Assembly: GCF_018882335.1 (NCBI RefSeq)
Contig: NZ_JACVOS010000004.1
Span: 1-64,000, forward strand
Origin: Polynucleobacter sp. AM-25C3
Lineage (GTDB): Bacteria > Pseudomonadota > Gammaproteobacteria > Burkholderiales > Burkholderiaceae
Direction: 5' to 3'
Length of the DNA stretch: 64,000 bases
The position numbers were made by a program, and so were the translations under genes. The notes beneath the pieces are model-generated. The model had not been told where the DNA came from. It saw nothing but the letters and a program-made list of their open reading frames with translations, and did not search any database. Numbering within the stretch: the first letter of the stretch is position 1; each line of letters begins with the position of its first letter. Of this stretch, positions 18,580 through 28,574 are shown piece by piece.

Positions 18580-19428
18580 TTAGTGAAAAAGTGACCACAC
18601 AGGGGTTAAGTGATCCGGCAAATGGGGCAATGTGCCGAGGTCAATATAACTCTCTTCGGGGTCATGAAAATCAGAACCTCGAGAAGCCAAAAACCCATAA
18701 TGTTGGGCAATCTTGCCATAGGTTTGATATTGATTTGGGCTATGACTACCGGTGATGACTTCAATAGCCATACCACCGATTTCCTTGAAATGTTTATAGA
18801 GCTCATCCATCTGCATGGCGTTTAATTTGTATCGACCAGGGTGAGCAATAACAGCAGCACCACCTGCGGCCTTGATCCAAGCCACGGCATCATCTAATGA
18901 GGCCCAGAGGTGCGGTACATAACCGGGTTTATCTTCAACTAAGTAGTTCTTAAAAACATGATCCGTATCACGACAGACGCCCTGCTCGACCAGAAAGCGC
19001 GCAAAGTGTGTACGAGAAATGAGTTCATGGTTGCCTGCAAAATGAAGAGCGCCTTCATATGCGCCTGGTATACCTACTTTTAATAATTGTTCTGCCATCT
19101 GTTTGGCGCGATTCCCGCGACCTTCGCGCGTACGGCGCAAGCCCTCTAGAATTCCGGCATGATTAGCGTCAATTCCAAGTCCAACGATGTGGATAGTCTG
19201 CCCCATCCAAGTTACCGAGATCTCTACTCCAGAGAGGTAATCCATGCCCAGTGCGCTTGCAGCAACTTTGGCTCTCTCCTGGCCACCCAACTCATCGTGA
19301 TCGGTTAACGCCCATAGACGGACGCCATTGTCATGGGCGCGCTCTGCCAACTGCTCAGGCGTTAGGGTTCCATCGGAAACAACGGAGTGGCAATGTAAAT
19401 CTGCGTTTAGGCTGGAATTGCTAGTCAT
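18580..19428 (-). CDS. PHP-domain phosphoesterase (RNase AM / YciV-like)
   Basis: A 282-residue PHP metal-dependent phosphatase. Metal motifs are DLHCH (10-14), LTDHDEL (41-47), AHPGRYK and GSDFHDP near the end. Members such as E. coli YciV (RnaA) remove nucleotides from 5' ends of small RNAs or hydrolyse 3',5'-bisphosphonucleotides; neighbouring trpS is a typical partner in this lineage. The exact substrate is inferred from family only. Confidence 0.87.
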   Translation of the reverse strand: MTSNSSLNADLHCHSVVSDGTLTPEQLAERAHDNGVRLWALTDHDELGGQERAKVAASALGMDYLSGVEISVTWMGQTIHIVGLGIDANHAGILEGLRRTREGRGNRAKQMAEQLLKVGIPGAYEGALHFAGNHELISRTHFARFLVEQGVCRDTDHVFKNYLVEDKPGYVPHLWASLDDAVAWIKAAGGAAVIAHPGRYKLNAMQMDELYKHFKEIGGMAIEVITGSHSPNQYQTYGKIAQHYGFLASRGSDFHDPEESYIDLGTLPHLPDHLTPVWSLFH

Positions 19429-19437
19429 GACCCTATT

Positions 19438-20541
19438 TTAGGTCAAGCTGGTGTCAATTACCCGGCGAGGCGCGTCCAAGTAATCACGGGACTGCATCTC
19501 AATCAAGCGAGAAACCGTTCTGGAGAACTCGCTGGTAATCTGGCCTTCGGTATACAAATCGACTGCTGGGACCTCTGCAGAGATGATTAACTTGATTTTA
19601 TGGTCATACAAGACGTCAATAAGCCAAATAAAGCGTCGCGCCTCATTGGTCATCCTAGGGGGCATATAAGGCACCCCAGACAAGATCACCGTATGAAACT
19701 GATTGGCTATCTCCAGATAATCGTTTTGCGACCGTGGGCCACAGCATAGAGTTTGAAAATCAAACCAGACTACCCCTTCAGACATGTGAAGTGGCCTCAA
19801 CTCTCGAGATTCAATGCGAAGCACTGGCCTAGCCATCTCCTGTTGATTACCCATTAAAGTCTGGAACATTTGCAATAAAACCGCTTGAGACTCATCATTT
19901 AATGGGGTGAGATAGGCCTGAACTTGAGCCATTTGCACGCGACGATAGTCATTGCCCGCATCCACATTCATCACATCTAAGTTTGCTTCCAACAGCTTAA
20001 TTGCTGGCAGCAAGCGATCGCGATGCAGGCCATTGGGATAGAGCTTATTGGGCTCATAGTTGGAAGTCATTACAAACTGCACACGATCGTCAAAGAGCGC
20101 GCTCAGCAGACGATACAAGATCATCGCATCAGCAATGTCATTGATATGAAACTCATCAAAGCAAATTAGTCGGTAACGCTTAGCGATTCGTTTTGAAAGC
20201 TCATCAAGTGGATCAGCTAAGCCAGAAAGCTCATGAAGCTCTCGGTGTACCTCGCGCATGAACTCATGAAAATGAATGCGGATCTTTTTTTCTAAAGGAG
20301 ATGCGGCAAAGAAGCAATCCATGAGGAAGGATTTGCCACGACCTACGCCACCCCAAAGATAAACTCCACGAGGTAACTTCGGTTTAAAGAGTTTCTTTTT
20401 TAAGCCGCTACTGCGGATTTCTTTGTAAGCAATCCACTCATCTTCACAGCGCTGTAAGCGCTCAATGGCAGCAAGCTGCGCGGGATCACTCTGATACCCG
20501 CGCGCCTTTAACTCTTGATGGTAATACTCTAATGCTTTCAA
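19438..20541 (-). CDS. zapE: Cell division protein ZapE (AFG1-like ATPase)
   Basis: A 367-residue AAA-type ATPase. Walker A is GGVGRGKS (64-71) and Walker B is LICFDEFHINDIADAM. In E. coli ZapE acts at the Z-ring in late constriction. The start codon directly follows the lpdA stop, so it appears translationally coupled to the 2-oxoglutarate dehydrogenase genes. That linkage is recurrent in related genomes. Confidence 0.92.
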   Translation of the reverse strand: MKALEYYHQELKARGYQSDPAQLAAIERLQRCEDEWIAYKEIRSSGLKKKLFKPKLPRGVYLWGGVGRGKSFLMDCFFAASPLEKKIRIHFHEFMREVHRELHELSGLADPLDELSKRIAKRYRLICFDEFHINDIADAMILYRLLSALFDDRVQFVMTSNYEPNKLYPNGLHRDRLLPAIKLLEANLDVMNVDAGNDYRRVQMAQVQAYLTPLNDESQAVLLQMFQTLMGNQQEMARPVLRIESRELRPLHMSEGVVWFDFQTLCCGPRSQNDYLEIANQFHTVILSGVPYMPPRMTNEARRFIWLIDVLYDHKIKLIISAEVPAVDLYTEGQITSEFSRTVSRLIEMQSRDYLDAPRRVIDTSLT

Positions 20542-21978
20542 TTACATGTTTAATGCGCGTTTATCCGTCGCTAACGCTGCTTCGCGAACCACTTCAGACA
20601 AGCTTGGATGTGGGTGACAGATACGAGCAATATCTTCAGCTGCTGCTTTAAATTCCATTGCTACGGCAGCTTCAGCGATTAAGTCAGAAGCATTGGGTCC
20701 AATAATATGAACGCCTAAGATTTCATCTGTTTTTTCATCGGCCAAGACTTTGACAAAACCATCTGCGCGATCCATGCCTAATGCACGACCGTTAGCTGCA
20801 AACGGGAATTGACCTGCCTTGTATGCAATACCAGCCTGCTTCAGTTGCTCTTCGGTTTTTCCAACCCAAGCAATTTCAGGGTCTGTATAGATCACCCAAG
20901 GAATGCAGTTGTAATCAATATGCGGCTTTTGACCGGCGATAGTTTCAGCAACCAATACACCTTCATCTTCAGCTTTATGAGCCAACATCGGTCCACGCAC
21001 TACGTCACCAACAGCATAAACACCAGGCGCTGCAGTAGCACAAGTATGGTCATCAATCGGAATAAAGCCACGCTCATCTACTTTGAGGCCGATCTTATCA
21101 AGACCTAATTTCTCAGTGTTTGGCACGCGACCAACAGAAACAATTAAGCGATCACACTCTAATTTCTGAGCTTTACCTTCGCTATCAGTGTAGTTAACAA
21201 CAACACCTTTTTTGTCCGCCTTAACTTCACCAATCTTGACGCCCATATTCATCTTGAGGCCTTGCTTGGTGAAAATCTTGTGCGCTTCTTTGGCGATACC
21301 TTGATCACATGCGCCCAAGAAAGATGGGAGCGCTTCAAGAATAGTCACATCAGAACCAACACGACGCCATACAGAACCTAATTCCAAACCAATCACGCCA
21401 GCACCAATCACGCCTAGCTTCTTCGGAATGGAATCAAACTTGAGGCCGCCTTCGTTATCGCTGATCAACACGTTATCGACTGGGATATTCGGCAAATGAC
21501 GTGCTTTAGATCCAGTAGCAATAATCACATTCTTGGCAGTAACAACTTCTTTATCTTTGCCATCAATCTTGACTTGGTAGCCATCAGCGCCCTTGCCTTC
21601 AAATGATGCATGACCTTTTAGCAGGGTAATTTTGTTCTTACGAAATAAGAACTGAATACCAGCAGTCATCTTGGTCACAATCGAATCTTTACGAGCGATC
21701 ATCTTGTTCGAATCCAACTTCACGGAACCAACAGTAATACCGTGGTCCGCAACGTGATGACTAATCTTCTCAAACTCCTCTGAGGAAGCCAACAAAGCCT
21801 TTGAAGGAATGCAGCCGACGTTCAAGCAAGTGCCGCCTAAGCGTGGCTCACCTTTTGGATCGTCATACGCATTCGATTCTGCGCAAGCAACCTTGAAGCC
21901 CAGCTGCGCTGCACGAATCGCGGCGATATAGCCGCCAGGGCCACCGCCAATAACTAATACATCAAATGATTGACTCAT
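20542..21978 (-). CDS. lpdA: Dihydrolipoyl dehydrogenase (E3)
   Basis: Reoxidises the lipoyl group of the dehydrogenase complexes using FAD and NAD+. It has 478 residues. FAD site IGGGPGGYIAAIRAA, redox disulphide GGTCLNVGCIPSK, NAD site GVIGAGVIGLELG and the active-site HPHPSLSE near the C-terminus are all present. It lies 11 bases downstream of odhB, as the E3 of the 2-oxoglutarate complex. Confidence 0.96.
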   Translation of the reverse strand: MSQSFDVLVIGGGPGGYIAAIRAAQLGFKVACAESNAYDDPKGEPRLGGTCLNVGCIPSKALLASSEEFEKISHHVADHGITVGSVKLDSNKMIARKDSIVTKMTAGIQFLFRKNKITLLKGHASFEGKGADGYQVKIDGKDKEVVTAKNVIIATGSKARHLPNIPVDNVLISDNEGGLKFDSIPKKLGVIGAGVIGLELGSVWRRVGSDVTILEALPSFLGACDQGIAKEAHKIFTKQGLKMNMGVKIGEVKADKKGVVVNYTDSEGKAQKLECDRLIVSVGRVPNTEKLGLDKIGLKVDERGFIPIDDHTCATAAPGVYAVGDVVRGPMLAHKAEDEGVLVAETIAGQKPHIDYNCIPWVIYTDPEIAWVGKTEEQLKQAGIAYKAGQFPFAANGRALGMDRADGFVKVLADEKTDEILGVHIIGPNASDLIAEAAVAMEFKAAAEDIARICHPHPSLSEVVREAALATDKRALNM

Positions 21979-21989
21979 GATCTTCCCTC

Positions 21990-23183
21990 TTATAAATCAA
22001 GGAGGAGACGTGAAGGATCTTCTAAAGCATCCTTCATTGCAACCAAACCAAGAACTGCTTCGCGACCATCGATGATGCGGTGGTCATATGACAAAGCTAA
22101 GTAGTTAATTGGACGAATCACAATTTGACCATTCTCAACAACAGCGCGCTCTTTAGTCGCATGAATACCCAAGATTGCAGACTGTGGAGGATTAATAATT
22201 GGAGTAGAAAGCATAGAACCAAACACGCCACCGTTAGAGATGGAGAATGTGCCGCCAGTCAACTCTTCGATAGACAACTTACCATCGCGCGCCTTAGCAC
22301 CAAACTCCGCAATTTTCTTTTCGATGTCAGCCAAATTCATTTGATCAACATCACGCAGAATTGGAACTACCAAGCCACGTGGTGAGCTTACGGCAATACC
22401 GATATCAAAGTAACCGTGATACACGATGTCATTGCCATCAACCGAGGCATTTAGCAATGGGAATTTCTTCAATGCATGAGTCGCAGCTTTAACAAAGAAA
22501 GACATAAAGCCCAACTTCACGCCGTGAACTTTTTCAAACTGGTCCTTGTACTTGTTACGCATAGCAATCACTGGAGCCATATTGACTTCATTGAAGGTTG
22601 TCAAAATTGCATTGTTCGCTTGCGATTCAAGTAAGCGCTCAGCAATACGAGCACGCAAACGACTCATTGGTACGCGCTCTTCTGGACGCTCACCCATTGG
22701 GACTGGTGCACTTGGCAATGCAGCAGATTTTGTTCCACCAGCAACTGCGTTCAGTGCATCGCCTTTAGTAACACGACCATCACGACCAGAGCCAGCAACT
22801 TGACCGGCGCCAATATTGTTTTCAGCAAGAATTTTTGCTGCTGAAGGAGCGGCAGCTGCGCCAGCTTTAGCAGCAGGAGCTGCTGCTTTTGCAGCAGCAG
22901 CAGGTGCTGGGGCGGCGGCTGCAGGAGCAGCAGCGGCAACAGCAGTGCTATCAATCTTTGCAATCAACTGCTCGGCAACAACAGTACCACCGTCAGCAAC
23001 AATGATCTCTGTAATCACGCCAGCAGATGGAGCAGGCACTTCTAAAACCACTTTGTCAGTTTCAATTTCAATCAAAATCTCATCTTGACCGACGGCATCG
23101 CCGACTTTCTTTTTCCATTGCAACAAAGTAGCTTCAGCTACTGACTCGGAGAGTTGGGGAACTTTAACTTCAAAAATAGCCAT
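21990..23183 (-). CDS. odhB: 2-oxoglutarate dehydrogenase E2, dihydrolipoyl succinyltransferase
   Basis: Transfers the succinyl group to CoA in the TCA cycle. Of 397 residues, one lipoyl domain carries Lys44 in [10 protein letters not shown]. An Ala/Pro-rich flexible linker spans about 77-112, followed by the E1/E3-binding domain ([10 protein letters not shown]...[10 protein letters not shown]). The catalytic domain has [11 protein letters not shown] near the C-terminus. It sits between odhA and lpdA in one unit. Confidence 0.96.
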   Translation of the reverse strand: MAIFEVKVPQLSESVAEATLLQWKKKVGDAVGQDEILIEIETDKVVLEVPAPSAGVITEIIVADGGTVVAEQLIAKIDSTAVAAAAPAAAAPAPAAAAKAAAPAAKAGAAAAPSAAKILAENNIGAGQVAGSGRDGRVTKGDALNAVAGGTKSAALPSAPVPMGERPEERVPMSRLRARIAERLLESQANNAILTTFNEVNMAPVIAMRNKYKDQFEKVHGVKLGFMSFFVKAATHALKKFPLLNASVDGNDIVYHGYFDIGIAVSSPRGLVVPILRDVDQMNLADIEKKIAEFGAKARDGKLSIEELTGGTFSISNGGVFGSMLSTPIINPPQSAILGIHATKERAVVENGQIVIRPINYLALSYDHRIIDGREAVLGLVAMKDALEDPSRLLLDL

Positions 23184-23226
23184 GATTAATCCTATTTAGT
23201 GTTTATATATTGAGTGACGTCTACGA

Positions 23227-26082
23227 TTACTTCGTAATGACATAACCCTTTAGTTTTGCGAATGCTGCAGTTAGAAGAGATTTCTGTTGTTCTTGATGGA
23301 GGTGGGCATATCCACAAGCTGGTGAAGCTGATGCAGGACGACCCGCATATGCCAACTTCATACCTTCAGACATATTCTCCAAAATATTGTGCTGAACAAA
23401 GAACCAGGCACCTTGGTTTTGCGGCTCATCTTGACACCACACTACCTCTTCCAGGTTTGGATACTTCTTCAACTCAGCAGTCAATGCTTTATGCGGGAAC
23501 GGGTACAACTGCTCCAAGCGAATAATCGCAACATCATCTAGTTTTTTCTCGGTACGCGCTTTAGCTAAGTCGTAATAGACCTTACCGGAACACATCACCA
23601 AACGAGTAACCTTCTTGCCATCGATTGCCTCATCGCGCTCAGGAAGAATGGTTTGGAAACCACCCTTAGTGAACTCGGTTAATGGCGAAGCAGCCTCTTT
23701 ATTACGCAGCAATGATTTTGGCGTCATCAAGATTAGCGGCTTGCGGAACTGACGAATCATTTGACGGCGCAATACGTGGAAGATCTGTGATGCCGTTGTA
23801 GGCTGAATCACCTGCATATTGGTGTCAGCACACAACTGCATAAAGCGCTCTAAGCGTGCAGATGAATGTTCTGGGCCTTGACCTTCATAACCATGCGGCA
23901 ACATCATGACCAAGCCGTTTGCACGACCCCACTTCACTTCTCCAGAAGCGATAAATTGGTCAATCACCACTTGAGCGCCGTTCGCAAAGTCGCCGAACTG
24001 CGCTTCCCAGATAGTCAAGGTATTTGGCTCTGCAGCAGCATAGCCATACTCAAAACCAAGCACCGCCTCTTCTGACAAGATTGAGTCAATCACGAGGAAT
24101 GGGGCTTGATCTTTGGCCACATGACGCAGCGGCATATAAGTACCGGTATCCCACTTCTCGCGGTTTTGGTTATGCAACACCGCATGACGGTGGGTAAATG
24201 TACCGCGACCGCTATCCTCGCCAGACAAACGTACCGGGTAGCCACTTGCCACTAAGGATGCGAAAGCCATGTGCTCACCCATGCCCCAGTCAATATTAGA
24301 CTCGCCACGACCCATTGCTGCACGGTCTTTGTAAACCTTTTCAACGAGCGGATGCGCTTTGAAATCTTCAGGAATAGTCGAGATCTTTTCAGCCAAGCGC
24401 TTCCACTCAGTCAACGGAATCGCTGTATCAGCCTCATCAGTCCACTTCTTATTTAAGAATGGGGACCAATCTACCGCAAACTTGCCTTTGAAATTACTGA
24501 GAACAGGATCAGATGTGGATTTACCCGCATCCATCGCAGCACGATATTCTTTGACCATGAGGTCGCCGGTACCAGCTGGCAATACCCCTTGAGCCTCCAA
24601 CCTATCAGCGTACAGTTTGCGAGTACCCGGGTGGGCTGCAATCGTTTTGTACATTAAAGGTTGAGTCATCGCAGGCGTATCTTGCTCGTTATGGCCTAAC
24701 TTTCTGAAGCAAACGATATCAACTGCAACGTCCTTATGAAACTGGGTGCGGAACTCCACAGCCAATTTGGTCGCCAACACCACTGACTCTGGATCATCAC
24801 CATTCACATGCAATACAGGGGCATCAACTACTTTCATAATGTCCGTGCAATACAAGCTAGAACGTAAGTCGCGCGGATCAGAAGTAGTAAAGCCAATCTG
24901 ATTGTTGATCACGATGTGGATCGTACCGCCAGTGGAATAGCCACGAACCTCTGACATCGCCAAAGTTTCTTGCATTACGCCCTGTCCGGCAATCGCCGCA
25001 TCACCGTGCACCAGCACTGGCAACACCTGCTCACCCAACATATCGCCGCGACGCTCCATACGAGCACGTGCAGAACCCTCTACTACCGGGTTAACGATTT
25101 CTAAATGGGAGGGATTGAAGGCCAAAGACAAATGCACAGGGCCTGCTGGAGTAGAAATATCACTTGAGAAACCTTGGTGGTACTTCACGTCACCCGCTGG
25201 CAATGTCTCCGGACCCTTGTGCTCAAACTCAGCAAACAAATCCGTTGGCATTTTGCCTAAGACGTTTACCAGTACATTCAAACGACCGCGGTGAGCCATA
25301 CCGATCACAATCTCTTGTACACCCTTAGAACCAGCTTCACGAACTAGCTCGTCCATACAAGGAATAAAGCTATCGCCACCCTCGAGTGAAAAACGCTTTT
25401 GCCCAACATACTTCGCTTGGAGATAACGCTCCAAGCCCTCAGCCGCAGTAACGCGATCTAAAATTTGGCGCTTCTCGTCAACATTAAAGCTTGGAGTTGA
25501 GCGAATCGACTCTAATTTTTCTTGCCACCACTTTTTAATCTTCTGGTCGGCAATGAACATATATTCGGCGCCAATCTTGCCGCAATAGGTTTCACGCAAA
25601 GCCTGCAATAAATCCCGCAAGGACATTTCGGACCTGCCAAAGAAAGTATTGCTGGTATTGAAGACGATATCCATATCGCCATCACCAAAGCCATAGAAAG
25701 CAGGATCCAATTCTGGGATGTCCGGACGCTCTGTGCGTTTCAACGGATCAATATCCGCCCAGCGATTGCCAACGTTACGATATGCGGCAATTAACTGCTG
25801 AACGGCAACGCGTTTGCGCCCCATCTCAGAGTCAGCCGAATCAGAAACTGTTCTGATGGGGCCTTGCTTAGCCCGCTCGGCAAATGAAGCAACAATCGGC
25901 GCATGCGCAATATCAGTTCTAGTAGAACCATCTGCCGCAGGCACTTGCTTCACGCCATCGAAATAATCTCGCCAATGATCCGCTACGGAAGCGGGATCGT
26001 GCAAGTAGGATTCGTAGAGTTCCTCTACGTAGGGGGCGTTTCCGCCGAAGAGATACGAATTATCTCTTTGATCCTGCATCAT
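23227..26082 (-). CDS. odhA: 2-oxoglutarate dehydrogenase E1
   Basis: Thiamine diphosphate-dependent decarboxylation of 2-oxoglutarate, the entry step of the complex. There are 951 residues from the ATG at 26082. I prefer this to the GTG at 26091 because AAGGTG lies 6 bases before the ATG. The N-terminal E2-binding segment is SYLFGGNAPYVEELYESY, and AHRGRLNVLVN and the ThDP motif GDAAIAGQGV...NNQIGFTT are visible. It opens the odhA-odhB-lpdA-zapE run and faces the HTH/pseudo-receiver gene across about 300 bases. Confidence 0.96.
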   Translation of the reverse strand: MMQDQRDNSYLFGGNAPYVEELYESYLHDPASVADHWRDYFDGVKQVPAADGSTRTDIAHAPIVASFAERAKQGPIRTVSDSADSEMGRKRVAVQQLIAAYRNVGNRWADIDPLKRTERPDIPELDPAFYGFGDGDMDIVFNTSNTFFGRSEMSLRDLLQALRETYCGKIGAEYMFIADQKIKKWWQEKLESIRSTPSFNVDEKRQILDRVTAAEGLERYLQAKYVGQKRFSLEGGDSFIPCMDELVREAGSKGVQEIVIGMAHRGRLNVLVNVLGKMPTDLFAEFEHKGPETLPAGDVKYHQGFSSDISTPAGPVHLSLAFNPSHLEIVNPVVEGSARARMERRGDMLGEQVLPVLVHGDAAIAGQGVMQETLAMSEVRGYSTGGTIHIVINNQIGFTTSDPRDLRSSLYCTDIMKVVDAPVLHVNGDDPESVVLATKLAVEFRTQFHKDVAVDIVCFRKLGHNEQDTPAMTQPLMYKTIAAHPGTRKLYADRLEAQGVLPAGTGDLMVKEYRAAMDAGKSTSDPVLSNFKGKFAVDWSPFLNKKWTDEADTAIPLTEWKRLAEKISTIPEDFKAHPLVEKVYKDRAAMGRGESNIDWGMGEHMAFASLVASGYPVRLSGEDSGRGTFTHRHAVLHNQNREKWDTGTYMPLRHVAKDQAPFLVIDSILSEEAVLGFEYGYAAAEPNTLTIWEAQFGDFANGAQVVIDQFIASGEVKWGRANGLVMMLPHGYEGQGPEHSSARLERFMQLCADTNMQVIQPTTASQIFHVLRRQMIRQFRKPLILMTPKSLLRNKEAASPLTEFTKGGFQTILPERDEAIDGKKVTRLVMCSGKVYYDLAKARTEKKLDDVAIIRLEQLYPFPHKALTAELKKYPNLEEVVWCQDEPQNQGAWFFVQHNILENMSEGMKLAYAGRPASASPACGYAHLHQEQQKSLLTAAFAKLKGYVITK

Positions 26083-26379
26083 GATGCTCACCTTTCATCG
26101 GGTTTCCCGAATAAAAACTGTGGTTAAAACCATTCGCTCCATGGCTATACCACTTCACGAATTGATCTGTGCGAATACTCTTACAACGGTGCTAATTTAA
26201 CACGATTACCCATTGATACATAAAGGGCTTTCCCTGATTTGTTGGCTTTCAGGGGTATTTCCCTATTTAGGCCTTGAATAAGAATTTTCCTACTTAGGTT
26301 TAAGCCCCTACTGACAGATTCCCTGGGATTTGATTCGTATTCTCTAAATCTTCAAATGAATTAATGAGATTAAGGATAT

Positions 26380-27081
26380 ATGAAAGCAATTACCCCAGAT
26401 TTGGAATATCTAAGTACCCGACAAAGCGCAAAGGTATTGCAAGTATCCCTTGGCACTGTACAGAAAATGGTTGAATTGGGTGAGTTAATAGCCTGGAAAA
26501 CTCGTGGCGGGCATCGTCGTATCCTAGCTAGCTCATTAGATCAGCAGCTGGCGAGGCGTAAAAGAGCTATGCGGCAAAAAACGACTCAAAATTGCATCGC
26601 CATGGGGATATTCAGACGGATTGAAAATAGTCATGAATTAATTGAATCCATCCAATACTGGCAACTCAAAGTAGATATGGAGGTCTCGGTCGACAGTCTC
26701 GAAGGCCTAATGAAGGCGGTTTCTATTGCGCCTGATTTAATCTTTCTAGATGCCCTCATTCCCCCAGTTGAACAGGTGCACCTCATCCATTACCTCAGTA
26801 AAAACAAGGACACACAGCGTATACCTATTTTGGTAGACGAGGGCTTCATCCGGCTTCACCCCGGGGTTATGGGCCTTGCCGATGAAAATACCGTGGGGGT
26901 TAGACCTCAGTACCCCGAAATCCTTCAGGAAGAGCTGGAAAACGGCTTGATTGACCAAAATCCCCTCATTATTGCTTATCCCGCCACCAACCCTGAACTA
27001 GAAAACATCATAGGGAATCAAAATCGCCATGAACTCTTAGAGCCTATTTTCATCCAAGCTCTCAATAGAAAGTGTGCCTAG
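26380..27081 (+). CDS. Excisionase-type HTH fused to degenerate receiver domain
   Basis: A 233-residue predicted DNA-binding regulator. The N-terminus (about 8-50: YLSTRQSAKVLQVSLGTVQKM, then TRGGHRRI) is a MerR/excisionase-like winged helix. Residues about 70-200 resemble a CheY receiver: hydrophobic strands, with APDLIFLDALIP placing Asp124 where the phospho-acceptor would be. The usual acidic pair at the first strand is missing (IAMGIFRR there), so phosphorylation is doubtful. It diverges from odhA, the TCA gene it might control, though that is inference. A terminator follows. Confidence 0.8.
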   Translation: MKAITPDLEYLSTRQSAKVLQVSLGTVQKMVELGELIAWKTRGGHRRILASSLDQQLARRKRAMRQKTTQNCIAMGIFRRIENSHELIESIQYWQLKVDMEVSVDSLEGLMKAVSIAPDLIFLDALIPPVEQVHLIHYLSKNKDTQRIPILVDEGFIRLHPGVMGLADENTVGVRPQYPEILQEELENGLIDQNPLIIAYPATNPELENIIGNQNRHELLEPIFIQALNRKCA

Positions 27082-27106
27082 CGCATAAATCTATCCAGTA
27101 AAACAG

Positions 27107-27141
27107 AAAGGCCACTCAATTTACACTGAGCGGCCTTTTTT
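27107..27141. terminator. Bidirectional terminator between HTH/receiver gene and H-NS-like gene
   Basis: AAAGGCC-A-CTCA (27107-27117) pairs with TGAG-C-GGCCTTT, followed by further Ts. It ends the HTH/receiver gene on the + strand and, having an A-rich opposite flank, can also serve the H-NS-like gene on the - strand. Confidence 0.88.
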
Positions 27142-27169
27142 GTATTTAAATACTAATTAAATCAATTAC

Positions 27170-27454
27170 TTAGATTAGGAAGTTACTGCGATCTCTACCC
27201 TCAATCCACTTTGGCGCTTTACCACGACCAGTCCAAGTATCACCAGTGGAGGGGTTGCGGTACTTAGGAGCAACCTTCCCGCTTGAGCTACGTGCACCCG
27301 CTTTACGGCTAAATAAGTCTGAGGCAGTTAAATCGTATTGCTCGATAATGACTTTAGCCTTGGCAATACCATCAGCTTTTTCACGCAAAACCGCTTCTTT
27401 AATTTGTTTATCCAACTGTTCGCGTTGGGCTAAAAGTTCTTTATAAGAAGACAT
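27170..27454 (-). CDS. H-NS-family nucleoid protein
   Basis: A 94-residue histone-like protein. The N-terminal half (about 1-45) is an oligomerising coiled coil (KELLAQREQLDKQIKEAV). The C-terminal half holds the beta-proteobacterial DNA-binding signature YRNPSTGDTWTGRGKAPKW, whose GRGKAP loop enters the minor groove of AT-rich DNA. Such proteins silence foreign DNA. The 206-base region upstream is markedly AT-rich, consistent with self-binding. It has a strong -10 box and a 5' hairpin (next entry). Confidence 0.92.
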   Translation of the reverse strand: MSSYKELLAQREQLDKQIKEAVLREKADGIAKAKVIIEQYDLTASDLFSRKAGARSSSGKVAPKYRNPSTGDTWTGRGKAPKWIEGRDRSNFLI

Positions 27455-27483
27455 GTATTAATTTCTCCGAATATTAGTTGTTT

Positions 27484-27523
27484 GAAATAACTGAGGATTA
27501 GTTATTTCTGAATTGGTATTATA
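27484..27523 (-). promoter_or_regulatory. -10 box and 5' hairpin of the H-NS-like gene
   Basis: On the - strand TATAAT (27518-27523) predicts a start near 27511. Almost at once comes a perfect inverted repeat GAAATAACT/AGTTATTTC with a 7-base loop (27484-27508). No clear -35 box is visible. The mRNA would therefore begin with a stem-loop, which could protect the 5' end or regulate translation. Confidence 0.6.
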
Positions 27524-27660
27524 TACGCGCATTAATAAATAAGTATATATATTCAAATATGAGCTATAACCTTATATCAGTAAGCTTATTAGCCCACTGA
27601 TTAATTAAATAAATAACATAATCGTTATAAATAATATATTTAATATTATCTTTACTAGGC

Positions 27661-28062
27661 TTATTTTCTCAGCATAAATGTACCGCTAGATTTAGCGGTA
27701 ACTTCACCAGCCTCATTTAAAACTACAGCTTCACAATAATTAATCGTTTTGCCAGACTTCAGGACACTGCCCTCAACGATGATTTTTCCAGTACTGGGCC
27801 GCAAAAAGCTCACAGTCATATCGATAGTCATGGCACCAAGCGGCTGATCAATCGTGCTACGAGCTGCCGCCCCCATGGCAAAGTCCAATAAGGTCATTAC
27901 AACGCCGCCATGAGCAATATGAAAGCTATTCTCAAATTCGGGCTTGATAAGCAAACTGATTCTTGATTTACCACCCTCAGCGTACTCAGGAACAACGCCC
28001 AAATGGGCCAAAAAAGGAATGCTTAATCCGAAATAGGTAGTGTCGCTTGAGCTTGATGTCAT
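27661..28062 (-). CDS. PaaI-family hotdog thioesterase
   Basis: A 133-residue hotdog-fold protein, probably hydrolysing acyl-CoA thioesters in the cytoplasm. The core motif FHIAHGGVVMTLLDFAMGAAA (about 46-66) matches the PaaI/YbgC-type HGG-x-loop. The substrate cannot be judged. It lies between the H-NS-like gene and tRNA-Pro. The 3' end reaches into the AT-rich region upstream of the H-NS-like gene. Confidence 0.88.
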   Translation of the reverse strand: MTSSSSDTTYFGLSIPFLAHLGVVPEYAEGGKSRISLLIKPEFENSFHIAHGGVVMTLLDFAMGAAARSTIDQPLGAMTIDMTVSFLRPSTGKIIVEGSVLKSGKTINYCEAVVLNEAGEVTAKSSGTFMLRK

Positions 28063-28121
28063 AGTAAATAAAGGTTGAGAAGAATAGAGCCGCTGGAATT
28101 TAAGAGTGGTATGAAATTAGA

Positions 28122-28198
<77 letters not shown>

Positions 28199-28223
28199 AC
28201 GGGAAACAAAATTGTATCAGCAA

Positions 28224-28574
28224 CTATTTTGAGAGAATTTGCAGAACGGCTTGCAACTCATCACGCAGACGAAGCTCGCCGCGAGCCTCATCAAGGCGAT
28301 TTCTGGCGCCACTGATAGTGAAGCCTTCCTCATACAAAAGCGCCCTAATCTTGCGAATTAAGACAACTTCATGGTGTTGATAGTAACGACGATTGCCTCG
28401 ACGCTTCTGCGGGCTTAACTGAGCAAACTCTTGCTCCCAATAGCGCAATACATGGGAGCGAACGCCACACAGATCCGCTACTTCACCAATAGTGAAATAA
28501 CGCTTAGCGGGTATTGGGGGGAGCTGCGAACTAAGCAGCACCGACCCAGCATCAAATGCTGTTTTCTCGAGCAT
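28224..28574 (-). CDS. MerR-family transcriptional regulator downstream of ihfA
   Basis: A 116-residue protein with the MerR DNA-binding domain: [13 protein letters not shown] (helix-turn-helix), [16 protein letters not shown], and a short coil ending in [10 protein letters not shown]. The C-terminal effector domain is absent, as in other small MerR proteins of this location. The ATG at 28574 overlaps the end of ihfA; the frame also opens at a TTG 9 bases earlier. Targets are unknown. Confidence 0.87.
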   Translation of the reverse strand: MLEKTAFDAGSVLLSSQLPPIPAKRYFTIGEVADLCGVRSHVLRYWEQEFAQLSPQKRRGNRRYYQHHEVVLIRKIRALLYEEGFTISGARNRLDEARGELRLRDELQAVLQILSK

